Below are positions 43,850 to 55,164 of a stretch of 64,000 nt of DNA, one piece after another. This stretch comes from Scilla litardierei (taxonomy: Eukaryota; Streptophyta; Magnoliopsida; Asparagales; Asparagaceae). The stretch spans positions 143,439,637-143,503,636 of the forward strand of contig CM061142.1 in assembly GCA_030789695.1 (NCBI GenBank), read 5' to 3'. The position numbers and the translations under genes were made by a program. Under the pieces are notes generated by a model. That model searched no databases. It was not told where the DNA came from and saw nothing but the letters and a program-made list of their open reading frames with translations. Numbering within the stretch: position 1 is the first letter of the stretch; the number at the start of each line of letters is the position of its first letter.

Positions 43850-46438
43850 TGTAGGGAATTGGGCGGTCCCTTAGGGCACAAAAACTCTAGTCCCGTCCTA
43901 AGTCGGACGGAACATAGACAGAGAAAACAAAAGCAGCGGAAGAAAAACTATGTTAACTAAATTAACATGCAAGTTAAAACAATTTTAACTTGGCCCTAAG
44001 GTCCAAGACCCTATGCCAAGATCTATGCCGACTTGGGATGGGTCTGACCATCCCAAGAAGGATCTAGCCTACTGCGATTAAACTAAACTAATGCTAATAA
44101 ACTACTTTAACCACATACCCGGAATCTCAGCCCTGGAGCAGGCGAGATGTTCCGCGCCGTCTTCCGAGCTGCTCCCGTCCCACGCCGAGCCGCTCCTTTG
44201 AACCGCTCCCCGAACCGCTCCTCGAACCGCTCCGCATCCCGAGGCGATCAATCCCCGTGCCGCCGAGCCAACCAACCGCCGAAGAAAGTTTCACGCGAGT
44301 GAAACCTCCGCCAAGATTTCGGATCCAGAATCCGAACTCCTTTGAGGCTTTGCTAGAGCCCGCAGGAGTAAGGCAGAAATTTTAGGGAGATAGAGAAATA
44401 TTTAATTTAAGCTAAGATCCGAGCTTGCTCCAACATTTACGAGAGCCGCTCAGATCTAGAGCTTGGGACGAGTTTTGAGAAAGGGGGGAGACCCCTATTT
44501 ATATAGGCGGCGGACTCTCCCCATTTCTCAAAATCCGATGTGGGACTAAAAAATAGAGTTAATAAAATCAAGTTAGTTTGCACTTCACAAAGTGCAAACT
44601 TCCGTGAATTTTAACTCACTCACCGTTGAGCTTCAGGATTGATACAACCTATCAATACGACAAGCGTTCAACGGTGAACGCATAGGAAAAAACGGTTCGT
44701 CAATCGGAGGTCGTTTGACCCTCCAATTGAGTGTCCAAAGATCAGCCCTAGGCTAGTTTTTCACAAAACTGAGCCGTCAAATCTGTTCTGCCCTAGGGCA
44801 GAATTTTCTGCACAAACGGGACCCACCAATCTGACTGGGCGCCCAAACCCAGACTTGGGCACGGGCGCCCAAGTCTGGGCGCGGGCGCCCAGGCGCCAGC
44901 CTGGCGCCTGGCGCCCAGGCGGGCGCCTGGGCCGGGCCAGGCGCCCGGCCCAGAACGCCTGGGCGCCCAGCGCCCAGGCGTCCTGGGCCGCCTGGGCCCA
45001 GGCCCAGGCGCCCAGCGCCTGGGCCTGCGCCCAGGCGCCCAGGGCCATGGCCTGGGCCGGGTGCCCAGGCCCAGGCGGGTTGGGCTTGACAGGGTCTGGC
45101 CAGCAGGCCAGACCAGGTTCAGACTAGTCTGCCTGGTCTGGCCTGATCTGACCCTTTGGGCTGTTTTGGGCATAACTTGATCATTTGGTGTCCGATTTGG
45201 ACGCCGTTCGAACCTGGGTCTAGACCGGGACATTCCCGTCTTACCCGTGAACTTTTCCTTGCATTTATTTTATTAAATATTGTATTAAACAATTTAATAT
45301 ATATTTAATCACTTTTGCATCAAATGCAAAATAGTCCCTATCTAAGCTTAAATTACCATATTGCACTAAATGCAATTATTTCATCCATTGCATCAAAATG
45401 CAAAATATTCTCCCTAACTATTTTCTACCTATTACTAGACGAAGCGTTGCACTCTGTGTGAGACCCTACAGCCTGACCCTTACAACGGGTTGGGCTCGAA
45501 GCCCTATACGGCAGTGACCACGAGCAGTGGTTGCCGTCCCTGCTTCAGGAATCATCATTATGTGGTTGACTCATTGACATGAGTATTGTCGGGACCACCT
45601 GACTGTTTCCGTGATGAATTCCGTAGTTATAGTCTTTTCGTCTAAACTGTGTCGTGTAGATCAAGTCTGGGGTACGGTCAAACTGTCAACCCCAATAACT
45701 TGACTCCGGTTAGTTTCGATCAATCTTTAGTCAACTAATGTTGGACTTCTTCCAACATACTCTGCGCAGAGTTTTTACTAAAGACCGAACTAACTCTACG
45801 ACACTAACTCCCATTGACCGGGAGAGACGAATCCTCTCTTGGTCATTACTCGCCTCGTATGTTTCAAGTGACACCCAATCAAAAAACCTTTCGACAGGCC
45901 TCGCCTCGAAGCTAGGTCAGTTGATCTAAGTGGCACTGTTCACGCACAGGTCCGTCAAAATGACCTCAAGTCAAAAGACCAACTATCCTATCATCACTCA
46001 GAGTTATCACTGACAGATTGGTCAATATAACCATATGATAACTCTAGTGGATCGTTCATTGAACTCATTCTAATGAGCACCTGTGTCTCGTCTTCGACTT
46101 CGCCAAGTCTAGCGATCATGAGATCACCGCCACCGCTAAACGGTGAAGACTAAGCCACAATGGTCTATCCGATGTTTCGATATCCTTGTCTCGAAACATC
46201 TACGACCACGAACCATTTCAGACTTATGCTACAGACGGTCAAACGTTTCTCCATGATCGAGATACTCATCTCGATACCCGTTTGACCTTGCATAAAGTCT
46301 CAGGACTTTACCTAAGTCGATATCTAATTTTAAAATAACTTAGATAAATTATTACCAAACAGCTTACTGTTATTTCGAACAAGATGTTTGTGCTATTCAC
46401 ACAGGAATAAATGGCCTCGAGGGCATCATATTCCTACA
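43850..46438 (-). repeat. CL1 LTR, first copy (2,589 bp)
   Basis: Plus-strand ends TGTAGGGAATT...ATTCCTACA. TATA box CTATATAAATAG on the minus strand near 44500. A GC-rich palindromic block lies at 44830-45075. Nearly identical to 50415-53019 apart from indels in that block. Confidence 0.92.
44830..45075. repeat. GC-rich GGCGCC/GGGCGCCC palindromic block in CL1 LTR
   Basis: Dense overlapping copies of GGGCGCCCAGGCG and CCTGGCGCC. The second LTR has a differently arranged version (51430-51655). Long ORFs over it are products of the repeat. Confidence 0.88.
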
Positions 46439-48170
46439 TCTCCCACTTGCACTCAGGCCCATTTATCTCGATATCTAATATCGTTTTTACACATAAGTTT
46501 TCCCGACTTCATGTGGTAGAGCCTTCGTGAGTGGATCTGCTAAAACCGTCTACACTATAGACTTAAGGGGTTTCTATGTTTATGTTTAGACCAACCTTTT
46601 GAATCTCATTCAAATAATTCACTTGGTCTATCGGAATCTATAATACTTTATTTCCCTGGATCTTATCCAGTTCATCGTATCTTTGCGATAATAATTTTAA
46701 ATTAGTTATTGGTCATTTCAAATGCTTCATATTCATTTCTGATAAATAATCAAACTCTTTGATTACTTAATCAAAATATATGTTCCATCTCTTTGATGTC
46801 TCGCATGTAATTTACACGCTCCCACTGACCTTGAAAATTCTCTGGCCAATTCATATAAGTTGGTTCGTCTAAATCATATTTAGAAAAACGAACTTATAAG
46901 TGAATGCTCCAATTTTCACGGTCAACTTAAGCGTTTTACATCGGCTTTGGTCCGAGTAGATCTGTACACATCTGTTGGCGAAACCGGTTTCATCATAATC
47001 CGTTTTAAAGAAATTAGGATGAAAACCGTTCCCGTCCAACAAGATTGTACTTCACTATTTCCTTTTCTACACCAATCTTTCAACTTAAAGATTTACTTAC
47101 AGAAAGTGAGGAAACATTTTCCTTGGGCACGTAAACCAAATTCTCAAATTTATTTACGCACACGGACCTGCATCAAGTTTTAAATCGGAGTTACTACTCC
47201 GAATTTCATCCTAGAAGTTTGACTAAGTCATCATCAGTTATGATGTCTAACTCGACAATCCGTCTCACGAGATTCGAGTAATAATACAACTTCCTTACGA
47301 TTGATTTATTGAATATATTATTGATAATGTTCTCATAGAACTTTATCAAAACCTAGGCATTACTATCTGGGGCTTAACCCAGAGGGAGAACTTAACTCAG
47401 AGTCACTTACAATGGATCACATTAAATCTAATTAAGTGTGATTCATACCTTTTAACACACCGATGTGTTAACAGACTTGATCTGAGAGAAAATCACATTT
47501 TCTTTTAATTTCACAAGATTTTATTTAGCTAAGTATTTGACCATTCGATCTAATCGAATCAGTTTAAATGCTTTAGTCATTTCGTTTCTTTATTTTATCA
47601 GACTTGTGTTTCATCAAGAACACGTGTCTTAATAAAATATACGAATAACTTATTTTGTTAAAAATAGACTCGGGTACATCAGTATGTACGAGACTGAGTT
47701 TGACAACTCATTCTCCCACTGTCTCACAGATGGGTTTCGGCCATTGTATCAAAGAGGCTAAGACTCACAAGTGTCCATAGACTTCATAATACGAGAGGTC
47801 AGACTCCTCTTTATGTGACTTGTGAAGCTTAATCTCTTGATACGGCCTAGTCTAATTTTACCATACAAGTTTGCTACTATCTTGTGTATTTATATATATT
47901 AACATTTAATATATATTTAGTTATTTACAAATTACTTAACGCAAAACATTACTTCAGAAGCAATGTGACGACATTCGTCAAAATGTGTTAAACGTCTTTT
48001 GTATAACAATTCATTCTGAAATCGTGACATCAGAATATCTCACATTTTCATTTCCTCCTACTTATGCCTTTACTAATGATAAATTAAACTAACTTTCTCA
48101 ATTGACTTTCCGAAGTGCCTTCTACCTTTTCTAAATCACATTTAGATATCAACATAAATAAATAGATATG

Positions 48171-49208
48171 CAAGCAACTTATGCATCCAAACGCTTGAGC
48201 TTTGCAATCTTGAGTGTAGCTCAAGAAGTTGCTTGTCTCAAGATCCAGTTGGGATACATAGTTTTGCATCGCTCATGCACTCGTATTCGATTCAAACGGT
48301 TTAATCGAATTCTCGAACTTTGCGGATCAAAATTGTTTATCCATACAACCTTGAGAGTAGCTCGACAAGTTGTAGGGAGAAACATACTTTGAATGTCCTA
48401 TATGTTCAAGCTGCCTCATATAGAGACGAGTGACATGTAGCTTTAATTTATTTGTTGGACACAGAACTTAATGAAATTATATTTCTTAAGTCTGTTCTTT
48501 AGAAGGTCATTTAATGTCAACGAGAATATAGTTTTAATTCTATCAATTAGAATTTAACTCGATATTCAATTAATCAACTTATTGACCAGTTAACTAATTC
48601 CAATATTATCAATTGATTCTTTCGGTAAACACAGTCTAGCCCTAGTTTTAGCATATGTTCAATATTAAATATAGGTAGATTGGCTTTTATCTATCTATAT
48701 CCTCCCACTATTTTTACGATCGTTTTAAAGCTTAATAACGAACGATTTAATCGAATTAAAAATTAATGGGTAAGAGTTCCAATCACCTTGAGTCTAAACA
48801 ACCTTGAGTGTAGCTCAACAAGTTGATTGACTCTGTGATCGGAAGATGACTCTTCATCGTTCATATCGGATATGACTCTCTTAATCGGTTTTTGCCCCTA
48901 GCCATTCGTGATCATGAGTGTGCTCATCCAAATCACAATGTCTAGTCTAGTCGAACCCTTGTTTTCATGTCTAGCCTGACTCGCCCCTCAGCTCGGTGTA
49001 TGCACGACACGTCGGTTTGGGTCAGGTCTTGGACTTACATCAAGTCAGACTACATCGTTGACTTAACTTACGCCGGCGCTCGGGGTACGAGACGACGGTT
49101 AGGGTTAGTCAAGATTTCATCTTATGTATTTAAGGAGTTGGTTTCTACAGGGTTGCCATGTCACAGCTTGAGTGTATCTCAACAACTATAACACGGGCCC
49201 TATAGTTG
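48171..49208. other. Four hairpins with conserved core CTTGAGTGTAGCTCAA in CL1
   Basis: Cores at 48209-48225, 48351-48365, 48804-48818 and 49168-49182 (TTGAG, 5-nt loop, CTCAA or CTCGA). Flanks differ but pair outward. Unit 1: CTTGAG and GCAA pairing TTGC and CTCAAG (48194-48242). Unit 2: TACAAC/GTTGTA plus GTTT/AAAC. Unit 3: CAAC/GTTG, GAGTC/GACTC, ATCAC/GTGAT and TTCC/GGAA (48777-48844). Unit 4 is shorter and is followed by CAACTATA/TATAGTTG. Confidence 0.75.
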
Positions 49209-49866
49209 CTAACCCCTAAAACAAGGAGGGCTACGGCTAATCTTGAAAAAGATCATTAACGTATTTGACTTAGATATAGTCCAGGGTGTCATACAATCAT
49301 GACTCGCGACATTGCGGTCCAGCGGAACTCAGCCAGGGAATTGACTAAGCCAGGATCACTACCCCTTGGACTAGCAAGGGTTGACCCAGAACTCTTAGCC
49401 AAGCACATTGACTGGATCATGGTCCATTGAATGAAGCTTGTCATTTTTGTATGTATGCCATAGACTAAACAGCTTTTATTAACAACTAATTAATCCTATC
49501 AACTAGTTGAATCCTTAAATTCAAAATTTTTAGGATTTGTTTAATAACTTTTATTAAGTCCTTATCAACTATAAGGTTCACGTGCTACCCTAATCATTAT
49601 TAGGATTTTAATAAATTATTAACAACGCTAAAAGCGAAGTCCTTTAATGAAAATTATAACAATTAGAATTTAAAGTTCATTTAAAGGACTACCCTAATCA
49701 GGAATTAGGTCTTTATATTGTTGTTAATGTTTTATTAAAACATAGCATGTCATTAAAATTCAAGTAATAAATTTTAATCATTTTTTAATGGCTAACCTAA
49801 AAGTTTGTCTTGTGTTATCAAATAAGGGACAAGATTAACAAGCCATAAAAAATAAAGCTACACTAA

Positions 49867-50312
49867 TTTATCGCATAAAGATGGTGCACTACTATTTAAC
49901 ATTTAAATATACTAAGTTTATCGCATAAACTATTTCTGCATGCAAACATAAATTTAACAATTAAATTTAAAATATGATTTTGAAATTATTTTATTTTTAT
50001 CTCATAAAAAAACTTAATTTTAAAATCACTAATTTGCATGCTACGTTTAAAAAATTTATCGCATAAACATTTAAAGCCTTAAAATCAATTTTACACAAAC
50101 TTAAAATCATCATTTTAAAATTTTCATGCTTAAAAATTTATCATATAAAAATTTTTAGGCATCCAAAATAAATTTTAAACTTTTTTTAAAAAAAATTAGT
50201 TTTAAAAGTTATCACATAAATTTTAAAACGTCAATTTAAAAATTTCCATGTTCAAAAAATTTCAAAGGAAAATTTTAGAACATCTAAAACATTTTTAAAA
50301 TTTATCTCATAA
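49867..50312. repeat. Seven interspersed TTTATCGCATAAA-like mini-hairpins in CL1
   Basis: Units at about 49867, 49915, 49994, 50055, 50137, 50208 and 50301. All have T-rich arm, TAT, a 3-nt turn (CGC, CTC, CAT, CAC), ATA, A-rich arm. Some stems extend with matching bases, as in AGTTTAT CGC ATAAACT. Confidence 0.65.
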
Positions 50313-50400
50313 TTTTAAAAACATTTTAAATTAAAAAAGTATTTAAAAGCATTAAACACGTTTAATCAAATCGCAGTACCTAGATCGCTACGCAAACCTA

Positions 50401-50413
50401 GGCTCTGATACCA
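50401..50413 (-). other. Primer binding site of CL1 (tRNA-iMet type)
   Basis: Minus strand TGGTATCAGAGCC, one base from the LTR edge at 50415. Confidence 0.88.
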
Positions 50414-50414
50414 C

Positions 50415-53019
50415 TGTAGGGAATTGCGCGGTCCCTTAGGGCACAAAAACTCTAGTCCCGTCCTAAGTCGGACGGAACATAGACAGAGAAAACAAAAGCA
50501 GCGGAAGAAAAACTATGTTAACTAAATTAACATGCAAGTTAAAACAATTTTAACTTGGCCCTAAGGTCCAAGACCCTATGCCAAGATCTATGCCGACTTG
50601 GGATGGGTCTGACCATCCCAAGAAGGATCTAGCCTACTGCGATTAAACTAAACTAATGCTAATAAACTACTTTAACCACATACCCGGAATCTCAGCCCTG
50701 GAGCAGGCGAGATGTTCCGCGCCGTCTTCCGAGCTGCTCCCGTCCCACGCCGAGCCGCTCCTTTGAACCGCTCCCCGAACCGCTCCTCGAACCGCTCCGC
50801 ATCCCGAGGCGATCAATCCCCGTGCCGCCGAGCCAACCAACCGCCGAAGAAAGTTTCACGCGAGTGAAACCTCCGCCAAGATTTCGGATCCAGAATCTGA
50901 ACTCCTTTGAGGCTTTGCTAGAGCCCGCAGGAGTAAGGCAGAAATTTTAGGGAGATAGAGAAATATTTAATTTAAGCTAAGATCCGAGCGTGCTCCAACA
51001 TTTACGAGAGCCGCTCAGATCTAGAGCTTGGGACGAGTTTTGAGAAAGGGGGGAGACCCCTATTTATATAGGCGGCGGACTCTCCCCTTTTCTCAAAATC
51101 CGATGTGGGACTAAAAAATAGAGTTAATAAAATCAAGTTAGTTTGCACTTCACAAAGTGCAAACTTCCGTGAATTTTAACTCACTCACCGTTGAGCTTCA
51201 GGATTGATACAACCTATCAATACGACAAGCGTTCAACGGTGAACGCATAGGAAAAAACGGTTCGTCAATCGGAGGTCGTTTGACCCTCCAATTGAGTGTC
51301 CAAAGATCAGCCCTAGGCTAGTTTTTCACAAAACTGAGCCGTCAAATCTGTTCTGCCCTAGGGCAGAATTTTCTGCACAAACGGGACCCACCAATCTGAC
51401 TGGGCGCCCAAACCCAGACTTGGGCACGGGCGCCCAAGTCTGGGCGCGGGCGCCCAGGCGCCAGGCGCCTGGCGCGGGCGCCCAGGCGCCAGCCTGGCGC
51501 CTGGCGCCTGTCGCCTGGCGCCCAGGCGGGCGCCTGGGCCGGGCCCGGCGCCCGGCCCAGAACGCCTGGGCGCCCAGCGCCCAGGCGTCCTGGGCCGCCT
51601 GGGCCTGCGCCCAGGGGCCCAGGGCCATGGCCTGGGCCGGGTGCCCAGGCCCAGGCGGGTTGGGCTTGACAGGGTCTGGCCAGCAGGCCAGACCAGGTTC
51701 AGACTAGTCTGCCTGGTCTGGCCTGATCTGACCCTTTGGGCTGTTTTGGGCATAACTTGATCATTTGGTGTCCGATTTGGACGCCGTTCGAACCTGGGTC
51801 TAGACCGGGACATTCCCGTCTTACCCGTGAACTTTTCCTTGCATTTATTTTATTAAATATTGTATTAAACAATTTAATATATATTTAATCACTTTTGCAT
51901 CAAATGCAAAATAGTCCCTATCTAAGCTTAAATTACCATATTGCACTAAATGCAATTATTTCATCCCTTGCATCAAAATGCAAAATATTCTCCCTAACTA
52001 TTTTCTACCTATTACTAGACGAAGCGTTGCACTCTGTGTGAGACCCTACAGCCTGACCCTTACAACAGGTTGGGCTCGAAGCCCTATACGGCAGTGACCA
52101 CGAGCAGTGGTTGCCGTCCCTGCTTCAGGAATCATCATTATGTGGTTGACTCATTGACATGAGTATTGTCGGGACCACCTGACTGTTTCCGTGATGAATT
52201 CCGTAGTTATAGTCTTTTCGTCTAAACTGTGTCGTGTAGATCAAGTCTGGGGTACGGTCAAACTGTCAACCCCAATAACTTGACTCCGGTTAGTTTCGAT
52301 CAATCTTTAGTCAACTAATGTTGGACTTCTTCCAACATACTCTGCGCAGAGTTTTTACTAAAGACCGAACTAACTCTACGACACTAACTCCCATTGACCG
52401 GGAGAGACGAATCCTCTCTTGGTCATTACTCGCCTCGTATGTTTCAAGTGACACCCAATCAAAAAACCTTTCGACAGGCCTCGCCTCGAAGCTAGGTCAG
52501 TTGATCTAAGTGGCACTGTTCACGCACAGGTCCGTCAAAATGACCTCAAGTCAAAAGACCAACTATCCTATCATCACTCAGAGTTATCACTGACAGATTG
52601 GTCAATATAACCATATGATAACTCTAGTGGATCGTTCAGTGAACTCATTCTAATGAGCACCTGTGTCTCGTCTTCGACTTCGCCAAGTCTAGCGATCATG
52701 AGATCACCGCCACCGCTAAATGGTGAAGACTAAGCCACAATGGTCTATCCGATGTTTCGATATCCTTGTCTCGAAACATCTACGACCACGAACCATTTCA
52801 GACTTATGTTACAGACGGTCAAACGTTTCTCCATGATCGAGATACTCATCTCGATACCCGTTTGACCTTGCATAAAGTCTCAGGACTTTACCTAAAGTCG
52901 ATATCTAATTTTAAAATAACTTAGATAAATTATTACCAAACAGCTTACTGTTATTTCGAACAAGATGTTTGTGCTATTCACACAGGAATAAATGGCCTCG
53001 AGGGCATCATATTCCTACA
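50415..53019 (-). repeat. CL1 LTR, second copy (2,605 bp)
   Basis: Same ends and content as 43850-46438; the GC-rich block is at 51430-51655. Confidence 0.92.
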
Positions 53020-53711
53020 TCTCCCACTTGCACTCAGGCCCATTTATCTCGATATCTAATATCGTTTTTACACATAAGTTTTCCCGACTTCATGTGGTAG
53101 AGCCTTCGTGAGTGGATCTGCTAAAACCGTCTACACTATAGACTTAAGGGGTTTCTATGTTTATGTTTAGACCAACCTTTTGAATCTCATTCAAATAATT
53201 CACTTGGTCTATCGGAATCTATAATACTTTATTTCCCTGGATCTTATCCAGTTCATCGTATCTTTGCGATAATAATTTTAAATTAGTTATTGGTCATTTC
53301 AAATGCTTCATATTCATTTCTGATAAATAATCAAACTCTTTGATTACTTAATCAAAATATATGTTCCATCTCTTTGATGTCTCGCATGTAATTTACACGC
53401 TCCCACTGACCTTGAAAATTCTCTGGCCAATTCATATAAGTTGGTTCGTCTAAATCATATTTAGAAAAACGAACTTATAAGTGAATGCTCCAATTTTCAC
53501 GGTCAACTTAAGCGTTTTACATCGGCTTTGGTCCGAGTAGATCTGTACACATCTGTTGGCGAAACCGGTTTCATCATAATCCGTTTTAAAGAAATTAGGA
53601 TGAAAACCGTTCCCGTCCAACAAGATTATACTTCACTATTTCCTTTTCTACACCAATCTTTCAACTTAAAGATTTACTTACAGAAAGTGAGGAAACATTT
53701 TCCTTGGGCAC
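53020..53711 (-). other. CL1 internal region, second copy, cut by AT3
   Basis: Matches 46439-47133 base for base with few changes and stops at GGGCAC, where AT3 begins. The uninterrupted first copy continues GGGCACGTAAACC, so the AT3 target duplicate should be GGCAC. Confidence 0.9.
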
Positions 53712-54007
53712 TGATCACTCCTTATTTTACACCCTTTTCCCGCATGTTTGCATGCCATTTTGATCGCCCAAATTATGTTTTTCACGATATATCGACGATA
53801 TTGCGATGCTTTTCACGATTTGTTGTTTTTGTCGCATTTCAGGTGATTTGGCGCGATTAGGAGTGATCTCGAGATGCGTGTAATCTAGACGGCCACCGAC
53901 GACCTCCCCGAGGGGTATTTTGCTATTAGAGAGGAGCGGAAGAAGAATGGACGTCGCCGGAGCGACGAGGAGGCCAAAACGACCAGTTTGGGCATTTTTT
54001 GTGTCCC

Positions 54008-54387
54008 ACTCGGCCGAGTGGAGGAGCCACTCGGCCGACCAGCGAGACACTGCTCGGCCGACCCGTTCAGACACGACTTCCATGTGTACTCGGCCGAGCG
54101 ACGGAGACCACATCGGCCGAGTGACGCTACCACGTCCGCCCGAGTGGCGCCCAGACGAAGGCCCACAAAAAGACCGAAGTTACTGTTTTTCGGCCATCTG
54201 AGCTTCAGAAGACCCACTCGGCCGAGTGGCGAATCCCGTCCGCCCGAGTGAAGTGAAGCCATCGGCTGAGTGACGACAACTCACTCGGCCGAGCCACCCC
54301 CGAACTGAAGACCCCTGAAGCCCACGACTTACTGGAAAATGACAGGGTTTTCACTCGGCCGAGCGACTTTTGTCACTCGGCCGAGTG
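54008..54387 (+). repeat. ACTCGGCCGAGT palindrome array in U3 of AT3
   Basis: About a dozen exact or near copies; collinear with the AT1 array; ends 84 bp before the TATA-like box. Confidence 0.88.
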
Positions 54388-54861
54388 CGATGCGCTGCCT
54401 GTAGCGAAATTTGCGGAAAACAGGCTGTGCAGGGGCGTTTTGGTCAGGATTTTTGGACGATTTTTGGGGCTATTTAAGCTCTGTTTTTACCCTAGTTTGG
54501 AGAGCCTCCTCTCAGATTTTTTGCAGCTTTTTGAGTCTACTTTTTAGCTTTATTAATTGTGATTGGTGAAGAGAAAAACTTGGATTTTTGTTGGGTTGAT
54601 TGAAGATCTACATTGGTTTGCACTTCTCTTCCACAAAAACTCTATTTTTATTATATCACTGTTGTGATGAATTCCATTGTCTATCTCTTTGCCAATTATT
54701 GTGCTATTGCTATGATTAGTGAGTAGTCTCCACGTCTTGGGGCGTGGGGATGAACCCTACAAGCCCAATTTCGTATTTGTGTTGAATCGGTAGAAATTGA
54801 GCTAGGATTGTTATTAGGGATTAGATTGGGATCGAATTACTACGGATAGCTAGGTATTCAC

Positions 54862-55164
54862 ATCAATTGGGATTTGCAAGAGATTGGATCCCAATTCGAT
54901 AGGAAGCCCTAGAAATCCGAATTGGGTTGGAGTCGGATTTTCGAAGTATCGGTTTGCAAGAAATTGGACCGATGCTAGGATCTCCGGTTGCAATTCCGCG
55001 CCGATACCCGTTTGCAAGAGATTGGACGGGTAGGAACTATCCTAATCTAGATTGTGGACCGAGTTTGCAAGAGATTGGACTCGGTGCGCAATTGGACGAT
55101 GATGTTGATCCCAATGCTAGCTTCCCTAGGCTAGGGTTTGCAAGAGATTGGACCCAAGCCTAGG
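54862..55164 (+). other. Series of five shared-loop hairpins in AT3 LTR
   Basis: Loops TTTGCAAGAGATTGGA at 54873-54888, 54953-54968 (one base different), 55011-55026, 55064-55079 and 55137-55152. Stems: AATTGGGA/TCCCAATT extended by ATC/GAT; AGTATCGG/CCGATGCT; TACCCG/CGGGTA; ATTGTGGACCGAG/CTCGGTGCGCAAT (one mismatch, one G·T); CCTAGGCTAGGG/CCCAAGCCTAGG (one mismatch). All lie about 360-660 nt downstream of the expected transcription start. Confidence 0.87.

Larger units (their letters stand above)
46439..50414 (-). other. CL1 internal region, first copy
   Basis: 4.0 kb with no intact gene. 46439-47250 holds frame-broken remnants of Copia pol on the minus strand. 48171-49208 holds four hairpins with a TTGAG/CTCAA core. 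49860-50320 is very AT-rich with seven TTTATCGCATAAA-like units. The primer site is at 50401-50413. Confidence 0.75.
43850..53711 (-). mobile_element. CL1: Copia-derived non-coding element, LTR-internal-LTR-internal tandem
   Basis: LTR 43850-46438, internal 46439-50414, second LTR 50415-53019, then a second start of the same internal region (53020-53711), cut by AT3. Minus-strand logic: primer site TGGTATCAGAGCC at 50413-50401 beside the second LTR, and polypurine tract GCAAGTGGGAGA beside the first (46450-46439). The internal region has no open pol; near its 3' end the minus strand still spells LADPLTKALPHE (about 46545-46510), a remnant of Copia RNase H. A third LTR is expected to the right of AT3. 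Confidence 0.85.

Noticed and set aside
44761..45233. Long ORFs on both strands rich in Ala, Pro, Gly, Trp (also 51326-51813)
   Set aside because: They are translations of the GGCGCC repeat block, differ between the two LTRs by indels, and lie inside an LTR.
48777..48844. miRNA precursor
   Set aside because: The hairpin is long enough, but stems are short and broken by internal loops, and the core repeats elsewhere in CL1; better explained as an element RNA structure.
50401..50413. tRNA gene fragment
   Set aside because: It is a primer binding site complementary to a tRNA 3' end; no cloverleaf around it. No tRNA gene was recognised in the window.
54862..55164. Short repeat with variable spacers, superficially CRISPR-like
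   Set aside because: Spacing is irregular (about 42-80 bp), the flanks of each repeat pair with each other, the setting is a plant retrotransposon LTR, and no cas gene is present.
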